Below, in pieces: positions 37,163-46,009 of a stretch of 64,000 nt of DNA (position 1 is its first letter; each line of letters starts with the position of its first letter). The position numbers were made by a program, and so were the translations under genes. This DNA comes from Bradyrhizobium sp. CCGB12 (GTDB lineage: Bacteria; Pseudomonadota; Alphaproteobacteria; Rhizobiales; Xanthobacteraceae), in the NCBI RefSeq assembly GCF_024199845.1, contig NZ_JANADO010000001.1:4216001-4280000 (forward strand). Direction: 5' to 3'. Below the pieces are notes generated by a model. It did no database searches. It saw only the letters and a program-made list of their open reading frames with translations, and had not been told where the DNA came from.

Positions 37163-38604
37163 TGCAGTACATCACCCTCGACACCGAAACCGATTTCGAT
37201 GGCTGGCGCAAAGCCGCACGTACGCTTGTGCTGCATCACGTGGAGCCGCGCGATATCACCTGGGCCGTGCAGGGCGACGAAGCCGATTTGTTCGCACCGC
37301 CCTCGCCGTCTCCGATACTCGAAGTGAATGATGGCACCTTCAACGTGCCGGCAAAATTCGTCGAGCTCGCCAAGGCCGTGATCCTGCATCGCGATGGCGA
37401 GCGTTTCGCGATCCTCTATCGCCTGCTCTGGCGTCTGAAGGACAATCACGATCTCATCGAGGTCGCCACCGATCCCGATGTCGCGCAAGTCACGGCCATG
37501 GCGAAGGCGGTCTATCGCGACGAGCACAAGATGCATGCCTTCGTGCGCTTCCGCGAGATCGGCAGGGAACGCGAGGCGCATTACGTCGCCTGGTTCGAGC
37601 CGGAGCATCACATCGTCGAGCTCGCCGCCCCGTTCTTCGCCAAGCGCTTTGCCGACATGCCCTGGTCGATCCTGACACCAGATCTGTGTGCGCATTGGGA
37701 TGGCCACGCGCTCTCGTTCACACCGGGCGTCAGCAAGCGCGAAGCACCGAACGAAGACCGGCTGGAGGAAACCTGGCGGCGCTACTATGCCAGCATCTTC
37801 AATCCGGCCCGGCTCAAGGTGAAGGCGATGCAGGCCGAAATGCCGAAGAAATACTGGAGGAACCTGCCCGAGGCTTCGATCATTAAGCCTCTGATCGAGG
37901 ACGCCGAGCGCATGACCGGCGCCATGATCGCCAATGCCGCAACCGACCCGCACAAGCCTCAGAAGCGGCCGGAGGCTCCAATGAAACGCAAGACCACGGC
38001 CGACGATCTCGAAGCGCTCCGCGAGGAAGCCGCGCATTGCCGCGCCTGCCCTCTCTACAAGGACGCAACCCAGACCGTGTTCGGCGAGGGGCCGAGATCC
38101 GCCAACATCATACTGGTCGGCGAGCAGCCCGGCGACAAGGAAGACCTCGCCGGCCATCCCTTCGTCGGCCCGGCCGGCCAGATGCTCGACCGCGCGCTCG
38201 AGGAAGCCGGCGTCGACCGCAAGAAGGTCTATGTCACCAACGCGGTCAAACACTTCAAATTCGTACCGCGGGGAAAAATCCGCCTGCACCAGAAGCCGAA
38301 TACGCCGGAGATCCGGGCGTGCCGGCCATGGTTCGAGCGGGAAGTTTCGGCAATCCAGCCTGACCTCATCGTGGCGATGGGTGCCACAGCCGCGCAAAGC
38401 GTGTTCGGCAAGATCACCCCTGTAGGCAAGACCCGCGGGCGGCTCATCGACCTTCCCGACGGGCGCAAGGCTTTGGTGACGGTGCACCCGTCCTACCTGC
38501 TGCGGCTGCCTGATCCGGAGGCCAAGGTGCTGGAATATCAGCGCTTTGTTGAAGATCTGAGGATCGCAGCCGGCCTCCAGAAGAAGGCGGCGCGGGCTGC
38601 CTAA
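37162..38604 (+). CDS. DUF4130-UdgX fusion, uracil-DNA-binding repair protein
   Basis: A 480-residue two-domain protein. Residues 1-250 form a DUF4130 domain (FAILYRLLWRLKDNHDLIEV; KMHAFVRFREIGREREAHYV). Residues 280-475 form a family 4-like uracil-DNA glycosylase of the UdgX type: CRACPLYKDATQTVFG with Cys293 and Cys296, GEQPGD at 320-325, the FVGPAG loop, and HPSYLLR at 442-448. The UdgX-specific loop reads GKIRLHQKP with His376 in the place of the histidine that bonds covalently to abasic DNA in characterised UdgX. A third cysteine, Cys387, is in IRACRPWFE. Cotranslated with the radical SAM gene. Confidence 0.9.
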   Translation: MQYITLDTETDFDGWRKAARTLVLHHVEPRDITWAVQGDEADLFAPPSPSPILEVNDGTFNVPAKFVELAKAVILHRDGERFAILYRLLWRLKDNHDLIEVATDPDVAQVTAMAKAVYRDEHKMHAFVRFREIGREREAHYVAWFEPEHHIVELAAPFFAKRFADMPWSILTPDLCAHWDGHALSFTPGVSKREAPNEDRLEETWRRYYASIFNPARLKVKAMQAEMPKKYWRNLPEASIIKPLIEDAERMTGAMIANAATDPHKPQKRPEAPMKRKTTADDLEALREEAAHCRACPLYKDATQTVFGEGPRSANIILVGEQPGDKEDLAGHPFVGPAGQMLDRALEEAGVDRKKVYVTNAVKHFKFVPRGKIRLHQKPNTPEIRACRPWFEREVSAIQPDLIVAMGATAAQSVFGKITPVGKTRGRLIDLPDGRKALVTVHPSYLLRLPDPEAKVLEYQRFVEDLRIAAGLQKKAARAA

Positions 38605-38702
38605 ATACTGGCAGGAAAACGGCTTTCAAGCCCCGGTTGTCATCCGGCCTTCAAATCCATCGCGGACAATACCCTTACTTTAAAGTTAAGGGGCGTCCAG
38701 AC

Positions 38703-40331
38703 ATGACCGATGTTGCATTCGACCGCGCGGTAGCCGATCCCGCGCCGATTCAGCCGGCCTCGCGGCCAAATCTCGACAAGGGCTTCAATCCGCTGACGAT
38801 GATCCTGTTCTTCGGCATCCTCGCCGCGGGCCTGCTGTTCGTCGCCTACAGCATCTATGCCGACATCAACGCGACTGGCGCGCGGGTGACGAGCTACCTG
38901 CCCTACATCCTGCTGTTCGTCGCGCTCCTGATCGCGCTCGGCTTCGAATTCGTCAACGGCTTCCACGACACCGCCAATGCGGTGGCGACCGTGATCTACA
39001 CGCATTCGCTGCCGGCCGAAGTCGCGGTGATGTGGTCGGGCTTCTTCAACTTCCTCGGCGTGCTCCTGTCCTCCGGCGCGGTCGCCTTCGGCATCGTCTC
39101 GCTGCTGCCAGTCGAGCTGATCCTCCAGGTCGGCTCCAGCGCCGGCTTCGCCATGGTGTTCGCGCTTCTGATCGCCGCGATCCTATGGAATCTCGGCACC
39201 TGGTTCTTCGGCCTGCCCGCCTCCTCCTCGCACACGCTGATCGGCTCGATCATCGGCGTCGGCGTCGCCAACGCCGTCATGCGCGGCCGCGACGGCACCT
39301 CGGGCGTGGACTGGACCAAGGCGACCGAGATCGGCTACGCGCTGCTGCTGTCGCCGCTGTTCGGCTTCATCTGCGCCGCCACGCTGCTGCTGCTGCTCAA
39401 GTTCATCGTGCGCAACCCGGCACTCTATGCCGCGCCCGAAGGCAACAAGGCGCCGCCGCTCTGGATCCGCGGCCTGCTGATCGCGACCTGCACCGGCGTC
39501 AGCTTCGCGCACGGCTCGAACGACGGCCAGAAGGGCATGGGCCTGATCATGCTGATCCTGATCGGCACCGTGCCGACGGCCTACGCGCTCAACCGCGCGC
39601 TGCCGGAATCCCAAGTCGCCCAGTTCCAGAAGACCTCGGAGGCCGCCTCCAAGGTGATCTCGGCGAAAGGCGCCGGCCACAGCATCATCGGCGATCCCCG
39701 TCCGGCGGTGACGCAGTACATCACGCTGCGTCACATCAACGAGGGCACCTATCCCTCGCTCGCCGTGCTGGTGAAGGACGTCGGCGATCAGGTTGCCAAA
39801 TATGGTTCGCTGAACAAGGTTCCGGCGGAAGTCGTCGGCAACACCCGCAACGACATGTACCTGACGTCGGAAGCCATCCGCTTCCTGATGAAAGACAAGG
39901 AAAACGATCTCAGCAAGGACGAAGTCGCGGTACTCAACACCTACAAGGGCGCGCTCGACTCCGCCACGAAGTTCATCCCGAACTGGGTGAAGATCGCCGT
40001 CGCCATCGCTCTCGGCCTTGGCACCATGATCGGCTGGAAGCGCATCGTCATCACCGTCGGCGAGAAGATCGGCAAGAGCCATCTCACCTACGCGCAAGGC
40101 GCCTCGGCCGAGCTCGTGGCCGCCGCCACGATCGGCGCCGCCGACGTGTTCGGTCTGCCGGTCTCGACCACGCACGTGCTGTCGTCCGGCGTCGCCGGCA
40201 CCATGGCCGCGAACGGTTCGGGCCTGCAATGGTCGACGATCCGCAACCTGCTGATGGCCTGGGTGCTGACGCTGCCCTGCGCGATCATGCTGTCGGCCAC
40301 GCTCTACGTGATCTTCTCGCGGATCTTCTAA
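38703..40331 (+). CDS. Inorganic phosphate transporter (PiT family)
   Basis: A 542-residue membrane protein with about 10-12 helices. The two PiT signature repeats are clear: ALGFEFVNGFHDTANAVATV in the N-terminal half and AAATIGAADVFGLPVSTTHV in the C-terminal half, with ASSSHTLIGSIIGVGVANAV between. It takes up metal phosphate with protons. A hydrophilic stretch of about 130 residues (roughly 300-430) separates the halves, a feature of the longer PitA-like members. ATG at 38703 is used; the earlier in-frame start at 38637 lacks a ribosome site. It is followed by a strong terminator. Confidence 0.94.
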   Translation: MTDVAFDRAVADPAPIQPASRPNLDKGFNPLTMILFFGILAAGLLFVAYSIYADINATGARVTSYLPYILLFVALLIALGFEFVNGFHDTANAVATVIYTHSLPAEVAVMWSGFFNFLGVLLSSGAVAFGIVSLLPVELILQVGSSAGFAMVFALLIAAILWNLGTWFFGLPASSSHTLIGSIIGVGVANAVMRGRDGTSGVDWTKATEIGYALLLSPLFGFICAATLLLLLKFIVRNPALYAAPEGNKAPPLWIRGLLIATCTGVSFAHGSNDGQKGMGLIMLILIGTVPTAYALNRALPESQVAQFQKTSEAASKVISAKGAGHSIIGDPRPAVTQYITLRHINEGTYPSLAVLVKDVGDQVAKYGSLNKVPAEVVGNTRNDMYLTSEAIRFLMKDKENDLSKDEVAVLNTYKGALDSATKFIPNWVKIAVAIALGLGTMIGWKRIVITVGEKIGKSHLTYAQGASAELVAAATIGAADVFGLPVSTTHVLSSGVAGTMAANGSGLQWSTIRNLLMAWVLTLPCAIMLSATLYVIFSRIF

Positions 40332-40358
40332 AAGCCGATCAGATCATCCCGCAAAGAC

Positions 40359-40388
40359 AAGGGGCCCGTGCGATGCGCGGGCCCCTTT
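40359..40388. terminator. Bidirectional terminator between pit and M20 genes
   Basis: AAGGGGCCCGTGCG-AT-CGCGGGCCCCTTT forms a strong near-perfect stem with an A-run on one side and T-run on the other. It lies between the convergent ends of the phosphate transporter (40331) and the amidohydrolase gene (40411), so it can stop transcription from both sides. Confidence 0.85.
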
Positions 40389-40410
40389 CGCTTGTGCTCC
40401 GAATTCGGCC

Positions 40411-41583
40411 TTAGGACGCCGCGAGCGATTCCTCGACCAGCTTGACCCAGTAGGACGTGCCGAACACGATCGCCTCGTCGTTGAAATTGTAGGCGGGGTG
40501 ATGCAGGCCGGCGCTGTCGCCGTTGCCGCAGAAGATGAAGGCGCCGGGTCGCGCCTCCAGCATGTAGGCGAAATCCTCGCCGCCCATCAGCGGCGGCATC
40601 TCATGCACGTTGGCCTCGCCCGCGACCTGCTTCGCAATGCGCCGCGCTACCTCGGTCTCGGCGGCGTGGTTGTTCACGACGGGATAGTTGCGCTTGTAGT
40701 GCAGGTCGATCTTGGCACCGGTGATCTGTGCGACGCCCGCGACCACCTCGCGTACGCGCTTCTCGATCAGCTTGCGCACCTCCGGCGACAGCGTGCGGAT
40801 GGTGCCCCTCAGCGTCGCGGTCTGCGGAATGACGTTGCGGGCGTTGCCGGCGTGGAATTCGCAAATCGAGATCACCGCCGATTCCAGGGGATCGACGCTG
40901 CGCGCGACGATCGATTGCAAGGCGGTGATCACCTGCGCGCCGACCAATACGGAATCGATGCATTTGTGCGGACGCGCGGCGTGGCCGCCGAGGCCCTCGA
41001 TCATGATGTCGACCTCGTCGGTCGCCGCCATGATCGGACCTGGCCGGATCGCGAACGAGCCGATTGGGATGCCCGGGCCGTTATGCATACCGTAGACCTG
41101 TTCGATGCCGAAGCGCTCCATCAGGCCGTCCTTGACCATGGCCGCGCCGCCGGCGCCGCCCTCCTCGGCCGGCTGGAAGATCACCACGGCATCGCCGGCG
41201 AAGTTGCGGGTCTCGGCGAGATAGCGCGCCGCCCCGAGCAGCATCGCTGTGTGGCCGTCATGGCCGCAGGCGTGCATCTTGCCGGGATTCTTGGAGGCGT
41301 AAGGCAGGTTGGTCTGCTCCTCGACCGGCAGCGCGTCCATGTCGGCACGCAGGCCGATCGTCTTCAGCCCCTCGCCGCCCGGCTTGCTGCCCTTGATCAC
41401 ACCGACCACGCCAGTCTGGCCGAGCCCGGTCACGACCTCGTCGCAGCCGAACTCGCGCAGGCGGTCCGCAACGAATGCTGCGGTGCGGTGAACATCGTAC
41501 AGCAACTCCGGATGCTGATGGATGTCCCGGCGCCAGGCCTGAATATCGGGTTGGAGGTCGGCGACGCGGTTCACGATGGGCAT
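40411..41583 (-). CDS. M20 family amidohydrolase (hippurate-hydrolase-like)
   Basis: A 390-residue zinc peptidase of the M20D group. DIHQHPELLYDVHRTAAFVA, LRADMDALPVEEQTNLPYAS, the metal-binding MHACGHDGHTAMLLGAARYL and FQPAEEGGAGGAAMVKDGL, and the dimerisation domain with GLGGHAARPHKCID are all present, with the last metal ligand in LHHPAYNFND. Such enzymes cleave N-acyl amino acids or hippurate. ATG at 41583 is used; ATG at 41613 is an alternative. It stands as a single gene after the bidirectional terminator. Confidence 0.93.
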   Translation of the reverse strand: MPIVNRVADLQPDIQAWRRDIHQHPELLYDVHRTAAFVADRLREFGCDEVVTGLGQTGVVGVIKGSKPGGEGLKTIGLRADMDALPVEEQTNLPYASKNPGKMHACGHDGHTAMLLGAARYLAETRNFAGDAVVIFQPAEEGGAGGAAMVKDGLMERFGIEQVYGMHNGPGIPIGSFAIRPGPIMAATDEVDIMIEGLGGHAARPHKCIDSVLVGAQVITALQSIVARSVDPLESAVISICEFHAGNARNVIPQTATLRGTIRTLSPEVRKLIEKRVREVVAGVAQITGAKIDLHYKRNYPVVNNHAAETEVARRIAKQVAGEANVHEMPPLMGGEDFAYMLEARPGAFIFCGNGDSAGLHHPAYNFNDEAIVFGTSYWVKLVEESLAAS

Positions 41584-41678
41584 GGAGGGTCTCGAGCTTT
41601 GTTGGAAGTGCAAGACTGTCTATCATGCAAGCGGCGGTCCACCTAACTCCCGCAGATCGAGGGTAGCCCTGTCCTCTC

Positions 41679-41700
41679 GTCATGGCCGGGCTTGTCCCGG
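41679..41700. repeat. Single-arm fragment of the GTCATGGCCGGGC repeat
   Basis: GTCATGGCCGGGCTTGTCCC repeats the left arm of the element at 28836 with one change; no right arm follows. It lies between divergent genes and looks like a decayed copy. Confidence 0.6.
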
Positions 41701-41757
41701 TCGTCTTCGTCTGCCTATTAGGACGGAACGTTAAGTGACCATCCGGGTGGAAGCAGA

Positions 41758-43485
41758 ATGCCGAGGCGGCTCGAAGGTGAGTTTGACTACATTGTCGTCG
41801 GGGCCGGCACGGCGGGCTGCATCCTCGCCAACCGGCTCTCGGCCGATCCAAAGAACAGGGTCCTCATTCTCGAAGCCGGCGGCGACGACAATTGGATCTG
41901 GTTCCACATCCCGGTCGGTTATCTCTTCGCGATCGGGAATCCGCGCTCGGACTGGATGTTCAAGACCGAGGCCGAGCCCGGGTTGAACGGCCGCGCACTC
42001 GCCTATCCCCGCGGCAAGGTGATCGGCGGCTGCTCGGCCATCAACGCCATGATCTCGATGCGCGGACAAGCCGCCGATTACGACCACTGGCGCCAGCTCG
42101 GCATGACCGGCTGGGGCTATGACGATGTGCTGCCGCTGTTCAAACGGCTGGAAGACCACTTCCTTGGGGCAAGCGAACATCACGGCGCCGGGGGCGGCTG
42201 GCGCATCGAGGCGCCGCGGCTGTCGTGGGACGTTCTCGACGCCGTCGGCGACGCCGCCGAGGAGATGGGCATCAAGCGCATCCCAGATTTCAACACCGGC
42301 GACAACGAAGGCACCAGCTATTTCCACGTCAACCAGAAGCGTGGCCGGCGCTGGTCGTCGGCGCGCGGCTTTCTCAAGCCCGCGCTGAACCGGGTGAACC
42401 TGCGGCTCGAGAAGCATGTGCTGGTCGACCGTCTCATCATCGAGCAGGGTCGCGCCGTCGGCGTGCGCTTCATCCAGAAGGGCGAGATCATCGAGGCGCG
42501 GGCGAAGGGAGAGGTGATCCTGTCGGCCGGCTCGATCGGCTCGGTGCAGGTGCTGCATCGCTCCGGCATTGGCCCGGCCGACTGGCTCTCGCCGCTCGGT
42601 ATCGACATCGTGATGGACAAGCCCGGTGTGGGGCGCAACCTCCAGGATCACCTCCAGCAGCGCGCGATCTACAAGGTCGAGGGCGTGCGCACGCTGAACG
42701 AGACGTATTACAACCTTTTCCGCCGCGGCCTGATGGGGCTCGATTACGCCTTCCGTCGCCGCGGGCCGCTGACCATGGCGCCGTCGCAGCTCGGCATCTT
42801 CACGCGCTCGGATGCGACGCGCGCGCGCGCCAACATCCAGTTCCACGTGCAGCCGCTGTCGCTCGACAAGTTCGGCGATCCCCTGCACCGCTTCCCCGCC
42901 ATTACCGTGAGCGCCTGCAATCTCCAGCCGACCTCGCGCGGCACGGTGCGGCTGCGCTCGGCGAGCCCGGACGAGAAGCCGATCATCGCGCCAAACTATC
43001 TGTCGACCGACGACGACCGCCAGGTCGGCGCCGACGCCATCCGCACCACGCGTCGGCTGATGCAGCAGAAAGCGCTCGCGCAGTATCGTCCGACTGAATA
43101 CCTGCCCGGTCCCTCCGTCGGCGACGACGATGCCTCGCTCGCGAAGGCCGCCGGCGATATCGGCACCACGATCTTCCATCCCGTCGGCACCGCCAAGATG
43201 GGTGCGGTCAACGACCCGATGGCGGTGGTCGACGAGCGGCTACGTTTCTATGGCCTCAGCGGCCTGCGCATCGTCGATGCCTCGATCATGCCGACCATCA
43301 CCTCAGGCAACACCAACACGCCGACGGCGATGATCGCCGAGAAAGGCGCGACGATGATCCTGGAGGATGCGAAGTTAAGGAACCCCCGTAGCCCGGATGG
43401 AGCGAAGCGCAATCCGGGAAGCTGCCGCAACATTGGCCCCGGATTACGCTGCGCTCCATCCGGGCTACTACGCATCACGCCATGA
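41758..43485 (+). CDS. GMC family FAD oxidoreductase with a repeat-encoded C-terminal tail
   Basis: A 575-residue flavoenzyme of the choline dehydrogenase/alcohol oxidase type. FDYIVVGAGTAGCILANRLS is the FAD-binding fold, PRGKVIGGCSAINAMISMRG the GMC signature 1 and GEVILSAGSIGSVQVLHRSG signature 2. The C-terminal active site has the catalytic histidine in GTTIFHPVGTAKMG, and the second conserved position is asparagine in TSGNTNTPTAMIAEKGA. The family fold should finish near MILEDAKLR; the last 32 codons are mostly read through a palindromic repeat (43388-43468). The stop overlaps the next ATG by 4 bases. Confidence 0.93.
   Translation: MPRRLEGEFDYIVVGAGTAGCILANRLSADPKNRVLILEAGGDDNWIWFHIPVGYLFAIGNPRSDWMFKTEAEPGLNGRALAYPRGKVIGGCSAINAMISMRGQAADYDHWRQLGMTGWGYDDVLPLFKRLEDHFLGASEHHGAGGGWRIEAPRLSWDVLDAVGDAAEEMGIKRIPDFNTGDNEGTSYFHVNQKRGRRWSSARGFLKPALNRVNLRLEKHVLVDRLIIEQGRAVGVRFIQKGEIIEARAKGEVILSAGSIGSVQVLHRSGIGPADWLSPLGIDIVMDKPGVGRNLQDHLQQRAIYKVEGVRTLNETYYNLFRRGLMGLDYAFRRRGPLTMAPSQLGIFTRSDATRARANIQFHVQPLSLDKFGDPLHRFPAITVSACNLQPTSRGTVRLRSASPDEKPIIAPNYLSTDDDRQVGADAIRTTRRLMQQKALAQYRPTEYLPGPSVGDDDASLAKAAGDIGTTIFHPVGTAKMGAVNDPMAVVDERLRFYGLSGLRIVDASIMPTITSGNTNTPTAMIAEKGATMILEDAKLRNPRSPDGAKRNPGSCRNIGPGLRCAPSGLLRITP
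43388..43468. repeat. GTAGCCCGGATGGAGCG palindromic repeat inside a coding region
   Basis: GTAGCCCGGATGGAGCGAAG at the left and GCTGCGCTCCATCCGGGCTAC at the right are complementary arms of about 20 bases with inner matches AATCCGGG / CCCGGATT. The same family, unread, is at 57798-57880. Here the whole element is in frame with the GMC oxidoreductase and supplies about 27 of its last residues. Confidence 0.88.
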
Positions 43486-44363
43486 TCAATCAACGCCGCT
43501 TTTCAATCGGTCCCTCCGACGCAGAGATCGCCATGCTGCAGTGGGGCGAGAGCGGGAAGCCGCCCGCCCTGCTCGTGCACGGGACCGGTTTCGTCGCCGA
43601 CGTCTGGGACGAGGTCGCGCGCGATCTGGCATCGACCTACACCGTCTATGCGCTCGACCGCCGAGGCCATGGCGCCAGCCACAAGCCCGGCAGCTATCAT
43701 TTCCTCGACTTTGCCGCCGACGTCTGCCGGGTGATCGATGCGCTCGATCTGCGCGACATCTATGGCATCGGCCACAGCGCGGGCGCGACCGATCTTCTGC
43801 TCGCGGCAAGGCTCCTGCCCGGACGTTTCACGCGCCTGTTCGTGATGGAGCCGACCATCATGGATCCGCGCGCGGCGCGCGCCGGAGGATTGGACGACGA
43901 CTCCATCGCCCGCGTCGAGGGCGCGCTGCGCCGTCGGGCCGAGTTCGATAGCACTGAGGCCGTGTTCGAACGCTACCGCACATCGCCGACATTTGTGGAT
44001 TGGACCGAGACCTCGCTGCGGGCCTATGTGCGCCATGGCTTCGTGCCGCTCGGCGATGGCCGGGTACGGCTCAGCTGCATGCCGGAGACCGAGGCGGCGA
44101 TGCTGCGTCCGATCTACGAAGCGATGGCGCAGGTTTATGTCGGCGATGCCCGCGGCAATCCGTTTACCGGGCTCCCCGAGATCGACTGCCCGGTGCGCGT
44201 CGCAACCGCGGCGAAGTCGGGGCCGGTTTACAAGCTGATGGCCGCACGGGCCGTGTCGCTGATCCCGCGCGTAAGTACGCTGGTGTTCGAGGGCGCCGGG
44301 CATTGCGTGGCGCAGGAAATGCCGGCGGCCGTGGTGCAGGCCGTAAGGGAGTTCGCGGAATAG
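43482..44363 (+). CDS. Alpha/beta hydrolase
   Basis: A 293-residue hydrolase of the alpha/beta fold. The oxyanion HGTGFVADVWDEVARDL, ALDRRGHGASHKPGSYHFLD and the nucleophile elbow GIGHSAGATDLLLAA (Ser in GHSAG) are clear. The catalytic histidine is in VFEGAGHCVAQEMP near the end. Its start codon overlaps the stop of the GMC oxidoreductase (ATGA), so expression depends on translation through the palindromic repeat upstream. Substrate is unknown; the pairing with an oxidoreductase suggests a shared catabolic step. Confidence 0.9.
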   Translation: MINQRRFSIGPSDAEIAMLQWGESGKPPALLVHGTGFVADVWDEVARDLASTYTVYALDRRGHGASHKPGSYHFLDFAADVCRVIDALDLRDIYGIGHSAGATDLLLAARLLPGRFTRLFVMEPTIMDPRAARAGGLDDDSIARVEGALRRRAEFDSTEAVFERYRTSPTFVDWTETSLRAYVRHGFVPLGDGRVRLSCMPETEAAMLRPIYEAMAQVYVGDARGNPFTGLPEIDCPVRVATAAKSGPVYKLMAARAVSLIPRVSTLVFEGAGHCVAQEMPAAVVQAVREFAE

Positions 44364-44373
44364 GTCTCTTGCG

Positions 44374-44495
44374 CCGGACGCGGCGCAGCACGAAGTGGTG
44401 CGCCGCTGAGCCGGGGCCCATCTCACCGCGTACCGCGCGGCTTTCTGGGTCCCGGCTCTGCGCAGCAACGCTCCGCGTTGCAGCGCGTCCGGGAC
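44374..44495. repeat. Long imperfect palindrome downstream of the hydrolase gene
   Basis: CCGGACGCGGCGCAGCACG at the left is matched by an arm containing CAACGCTCCGCGTTGCAGCG and CGCGTCCGGG at the right, with an inner pair AGCCGGGGCCCA / TGGGTCCCGGCT. This is another dispersed repeat type of Bradyrhizobium-like genomes, from memory. It separates the hydrolase gene from the metallophosphoesterase operon. Confidence 0.7.
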
Positions 44496-44604
44496 ACAAG
44501 AATTCCTCTCACCTCACGAAAACGTCATCGCAACCGGGAATAACTCCCCCGCTCCCGCGATCACCTCCCCGAAGCCCAATTCCGGGCGGAGTGGAGACGT
44601 TGCG

Positions 44605-45549
44605 ATGAGCGGACACGATCACGGCGAAGACGGCGTCAGCCGCCGCAAAGTGCTGGAGTGCATGACCTGGGCCGGCACGGGGGTGCTCTGGACCATCAGC
44701 GGCGGCGTGCCGCGCTCGCTCGGCATCATCGATTCCGCGCAAGCCGCAACTGCGGCCGCGCCCGGCATGACCTTCCTCCAGATCAGCGACAGCCATGTCG
44801 GCTTCGACAAGCCGGCCAATCCCAACGCGCTCGGCACGCTGGAGGAAGCGGTCAACAAGATCAACGCGATGCCGGCCAAGCCTTCCTTCATGATCCACAC
44901 CGGCGACATCACGCATCTGTCGAAGGCCGCCGAGTTCGACAATGCCGAGCGCATCATCTCGCAGAGCAAGCTCGACGTGCACTACGTGCCAGGCGAGCAT
45001 GATTTCCTCGACGAGGAGGTGAAGTTCTATCGCGAGCGCTATGGCCGCGGCACCAAGGGTGCGGGATGGTACTCGTTTGACGCCGGCGGTGTGCACTTCA
45101 TCGGCCTCGTCAACGTCGTCGACCTCAAGGCCGGCGGCCTCGGCAATCTCGGCGCGGAGCAACTTGCCTGGCTCCAGGACGATCTGCGCGGCAAATCCAA
45201 GTCGACGCCGATCGTGCTGTTCGCCCACATCCCGCTCTGGACCGTCTACCCGGAATGGGGCTGGGGCACCGAGGATGGCGGCCGCGCACTCGAATACGTC
45301 AAGGGGTTCGGCTCGGTCACCGTGCTGAACGGTCACATTCATCAGGTGATGCAGAAGGTCGAGGGCAACGTCACCTTCCACACCGCGCGCTCGACCGCCT
45401 TCCCGCAGCCCGCGCCGGGCGCCGCCCCCTCGCCCGGACCGATGAAGGTCGAGGATGCAAGGCTGCGCTCGATGCTCGGAGTTGCCAGCGTCGACTTCAA
45501 GCAGAACGAGCAGCGGCTCGCGATCATCGACACGCCGCTGCAGGGCTGA
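44605..45549 (+). CDS. Tat-exported metallophosphoesterase
   Basis: A 314-residue calcineurin-like phosphoesterase with a twin-arginine signal (SRRKVLECMTWAG, residues 12-24). The metal motifs are FLQISDSHVGF, HTGDITH, then VPGEHD where most relatives have GNH(D/E), so the usual Asn ligand is Glu here, AHIPLW and NGHIHQ. Substrate is unknown. It is the first gene of a putative operon with a cupredoxin (12 bases downstream), an ECF sigma and an anti-sigma gene. GTGGAG is the ribosome site. Confidence 0.9.
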   Translation: MSGHDHGEDGVSRRKVLECMTWAGTGVLWTISGGVPRSLGIIDSAQAATAAAPGMTFLQISDSHVGFDKPANPNALGTLEEAVNKINAMPAKPSFMIHTGDITHLSKAAEFDNAERIISQSKLDVHYVPGEHDFLDEEVKFYRERYGRGTKGAGWYSFDAGGVHFIGLVNVVDLKAGGLGNLGAEQLAWLQDDLRGKSKSTPIVLFAHIPLWTVYPEWGWGTEDGGRALEYVKGFGSVTVLNGHIHQVMQKVEGNVTFHTARSTAFPQPAPGAAPSPGPMKVEDARLRSMLGVASVDFKQNEQRLAIIDTPLQG

Positions 45550-45561
45550 CGGAAACCGACC

Positions 45562-45900
45562 ATGAAGAAACTCAATCGCCGCGACTTCAGTGTCGAGTTC
45601 GGTCTCGCTTTGGCCGCGGCCATCCTGTTGCCCGCAACAAAAGCCCGCGCTGCCGACGACACGGAGGTCCATATCGACAACTTCGTTTTCCAGCCGACCG
45701 AGCTCAAGATCAAGGTCGGCACCACCGTGACCTGGACCAACCGGGACGACATCCCGCACACGATCGTCTCGGCCGGCAAGTTCAGGTCCAAGACCCTGGA
45801 CACCGACGACAGGTTCTCCTTCACCTTCACCAATGCGGGCGACTACAAGTATTTTTGTTCGTTGCACCCGCACATGACGGGGATGATCAAGGTTGAGTAA
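45562..45900 (+). CDS. Cupredoxin-domain (plastocyanin/amicyanin-like) copper protein
   Basis: A 112-residue exported protein. A twin-arginine-like signal (KKLNRRDFSVEFGLALAAAI) is followed by a single cupredoxin domain: DNFVFQPTELKIKVGTTVTW, then DDIPHTIVSAGKF with His66, and DYKYFCSLHPHMTGMIKVE with Cys99, His102 and Met105, the type-1 copper ligands. It probably passes electrons in the periplasm. It is 12 bases after the metallophosphoesterase gene and 109 bases before the ECF sigma. Confidence 0.92.
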   Translation: MKKLNRRDFSVEFGLALAAAILLPATKARAADDTEVHIDNFVFQPTELKIKVGTTVTWTNRDDIPHTIVSAGKFRSKTLDTDDRFSFTFTNAGDYKYFCSLHPHMTGMIKVE

Positions 45901-46009
45901 CGTCTCCAACCAAGGCATCAACGTCTTGCCTGGCCGGTGGTCCCACGCCGGCCGGGCGCGTGCGCCTTCGATCACGGCAAAAGAAGAAGCAGAGGCAAAG
46001 CGAGGAGCG

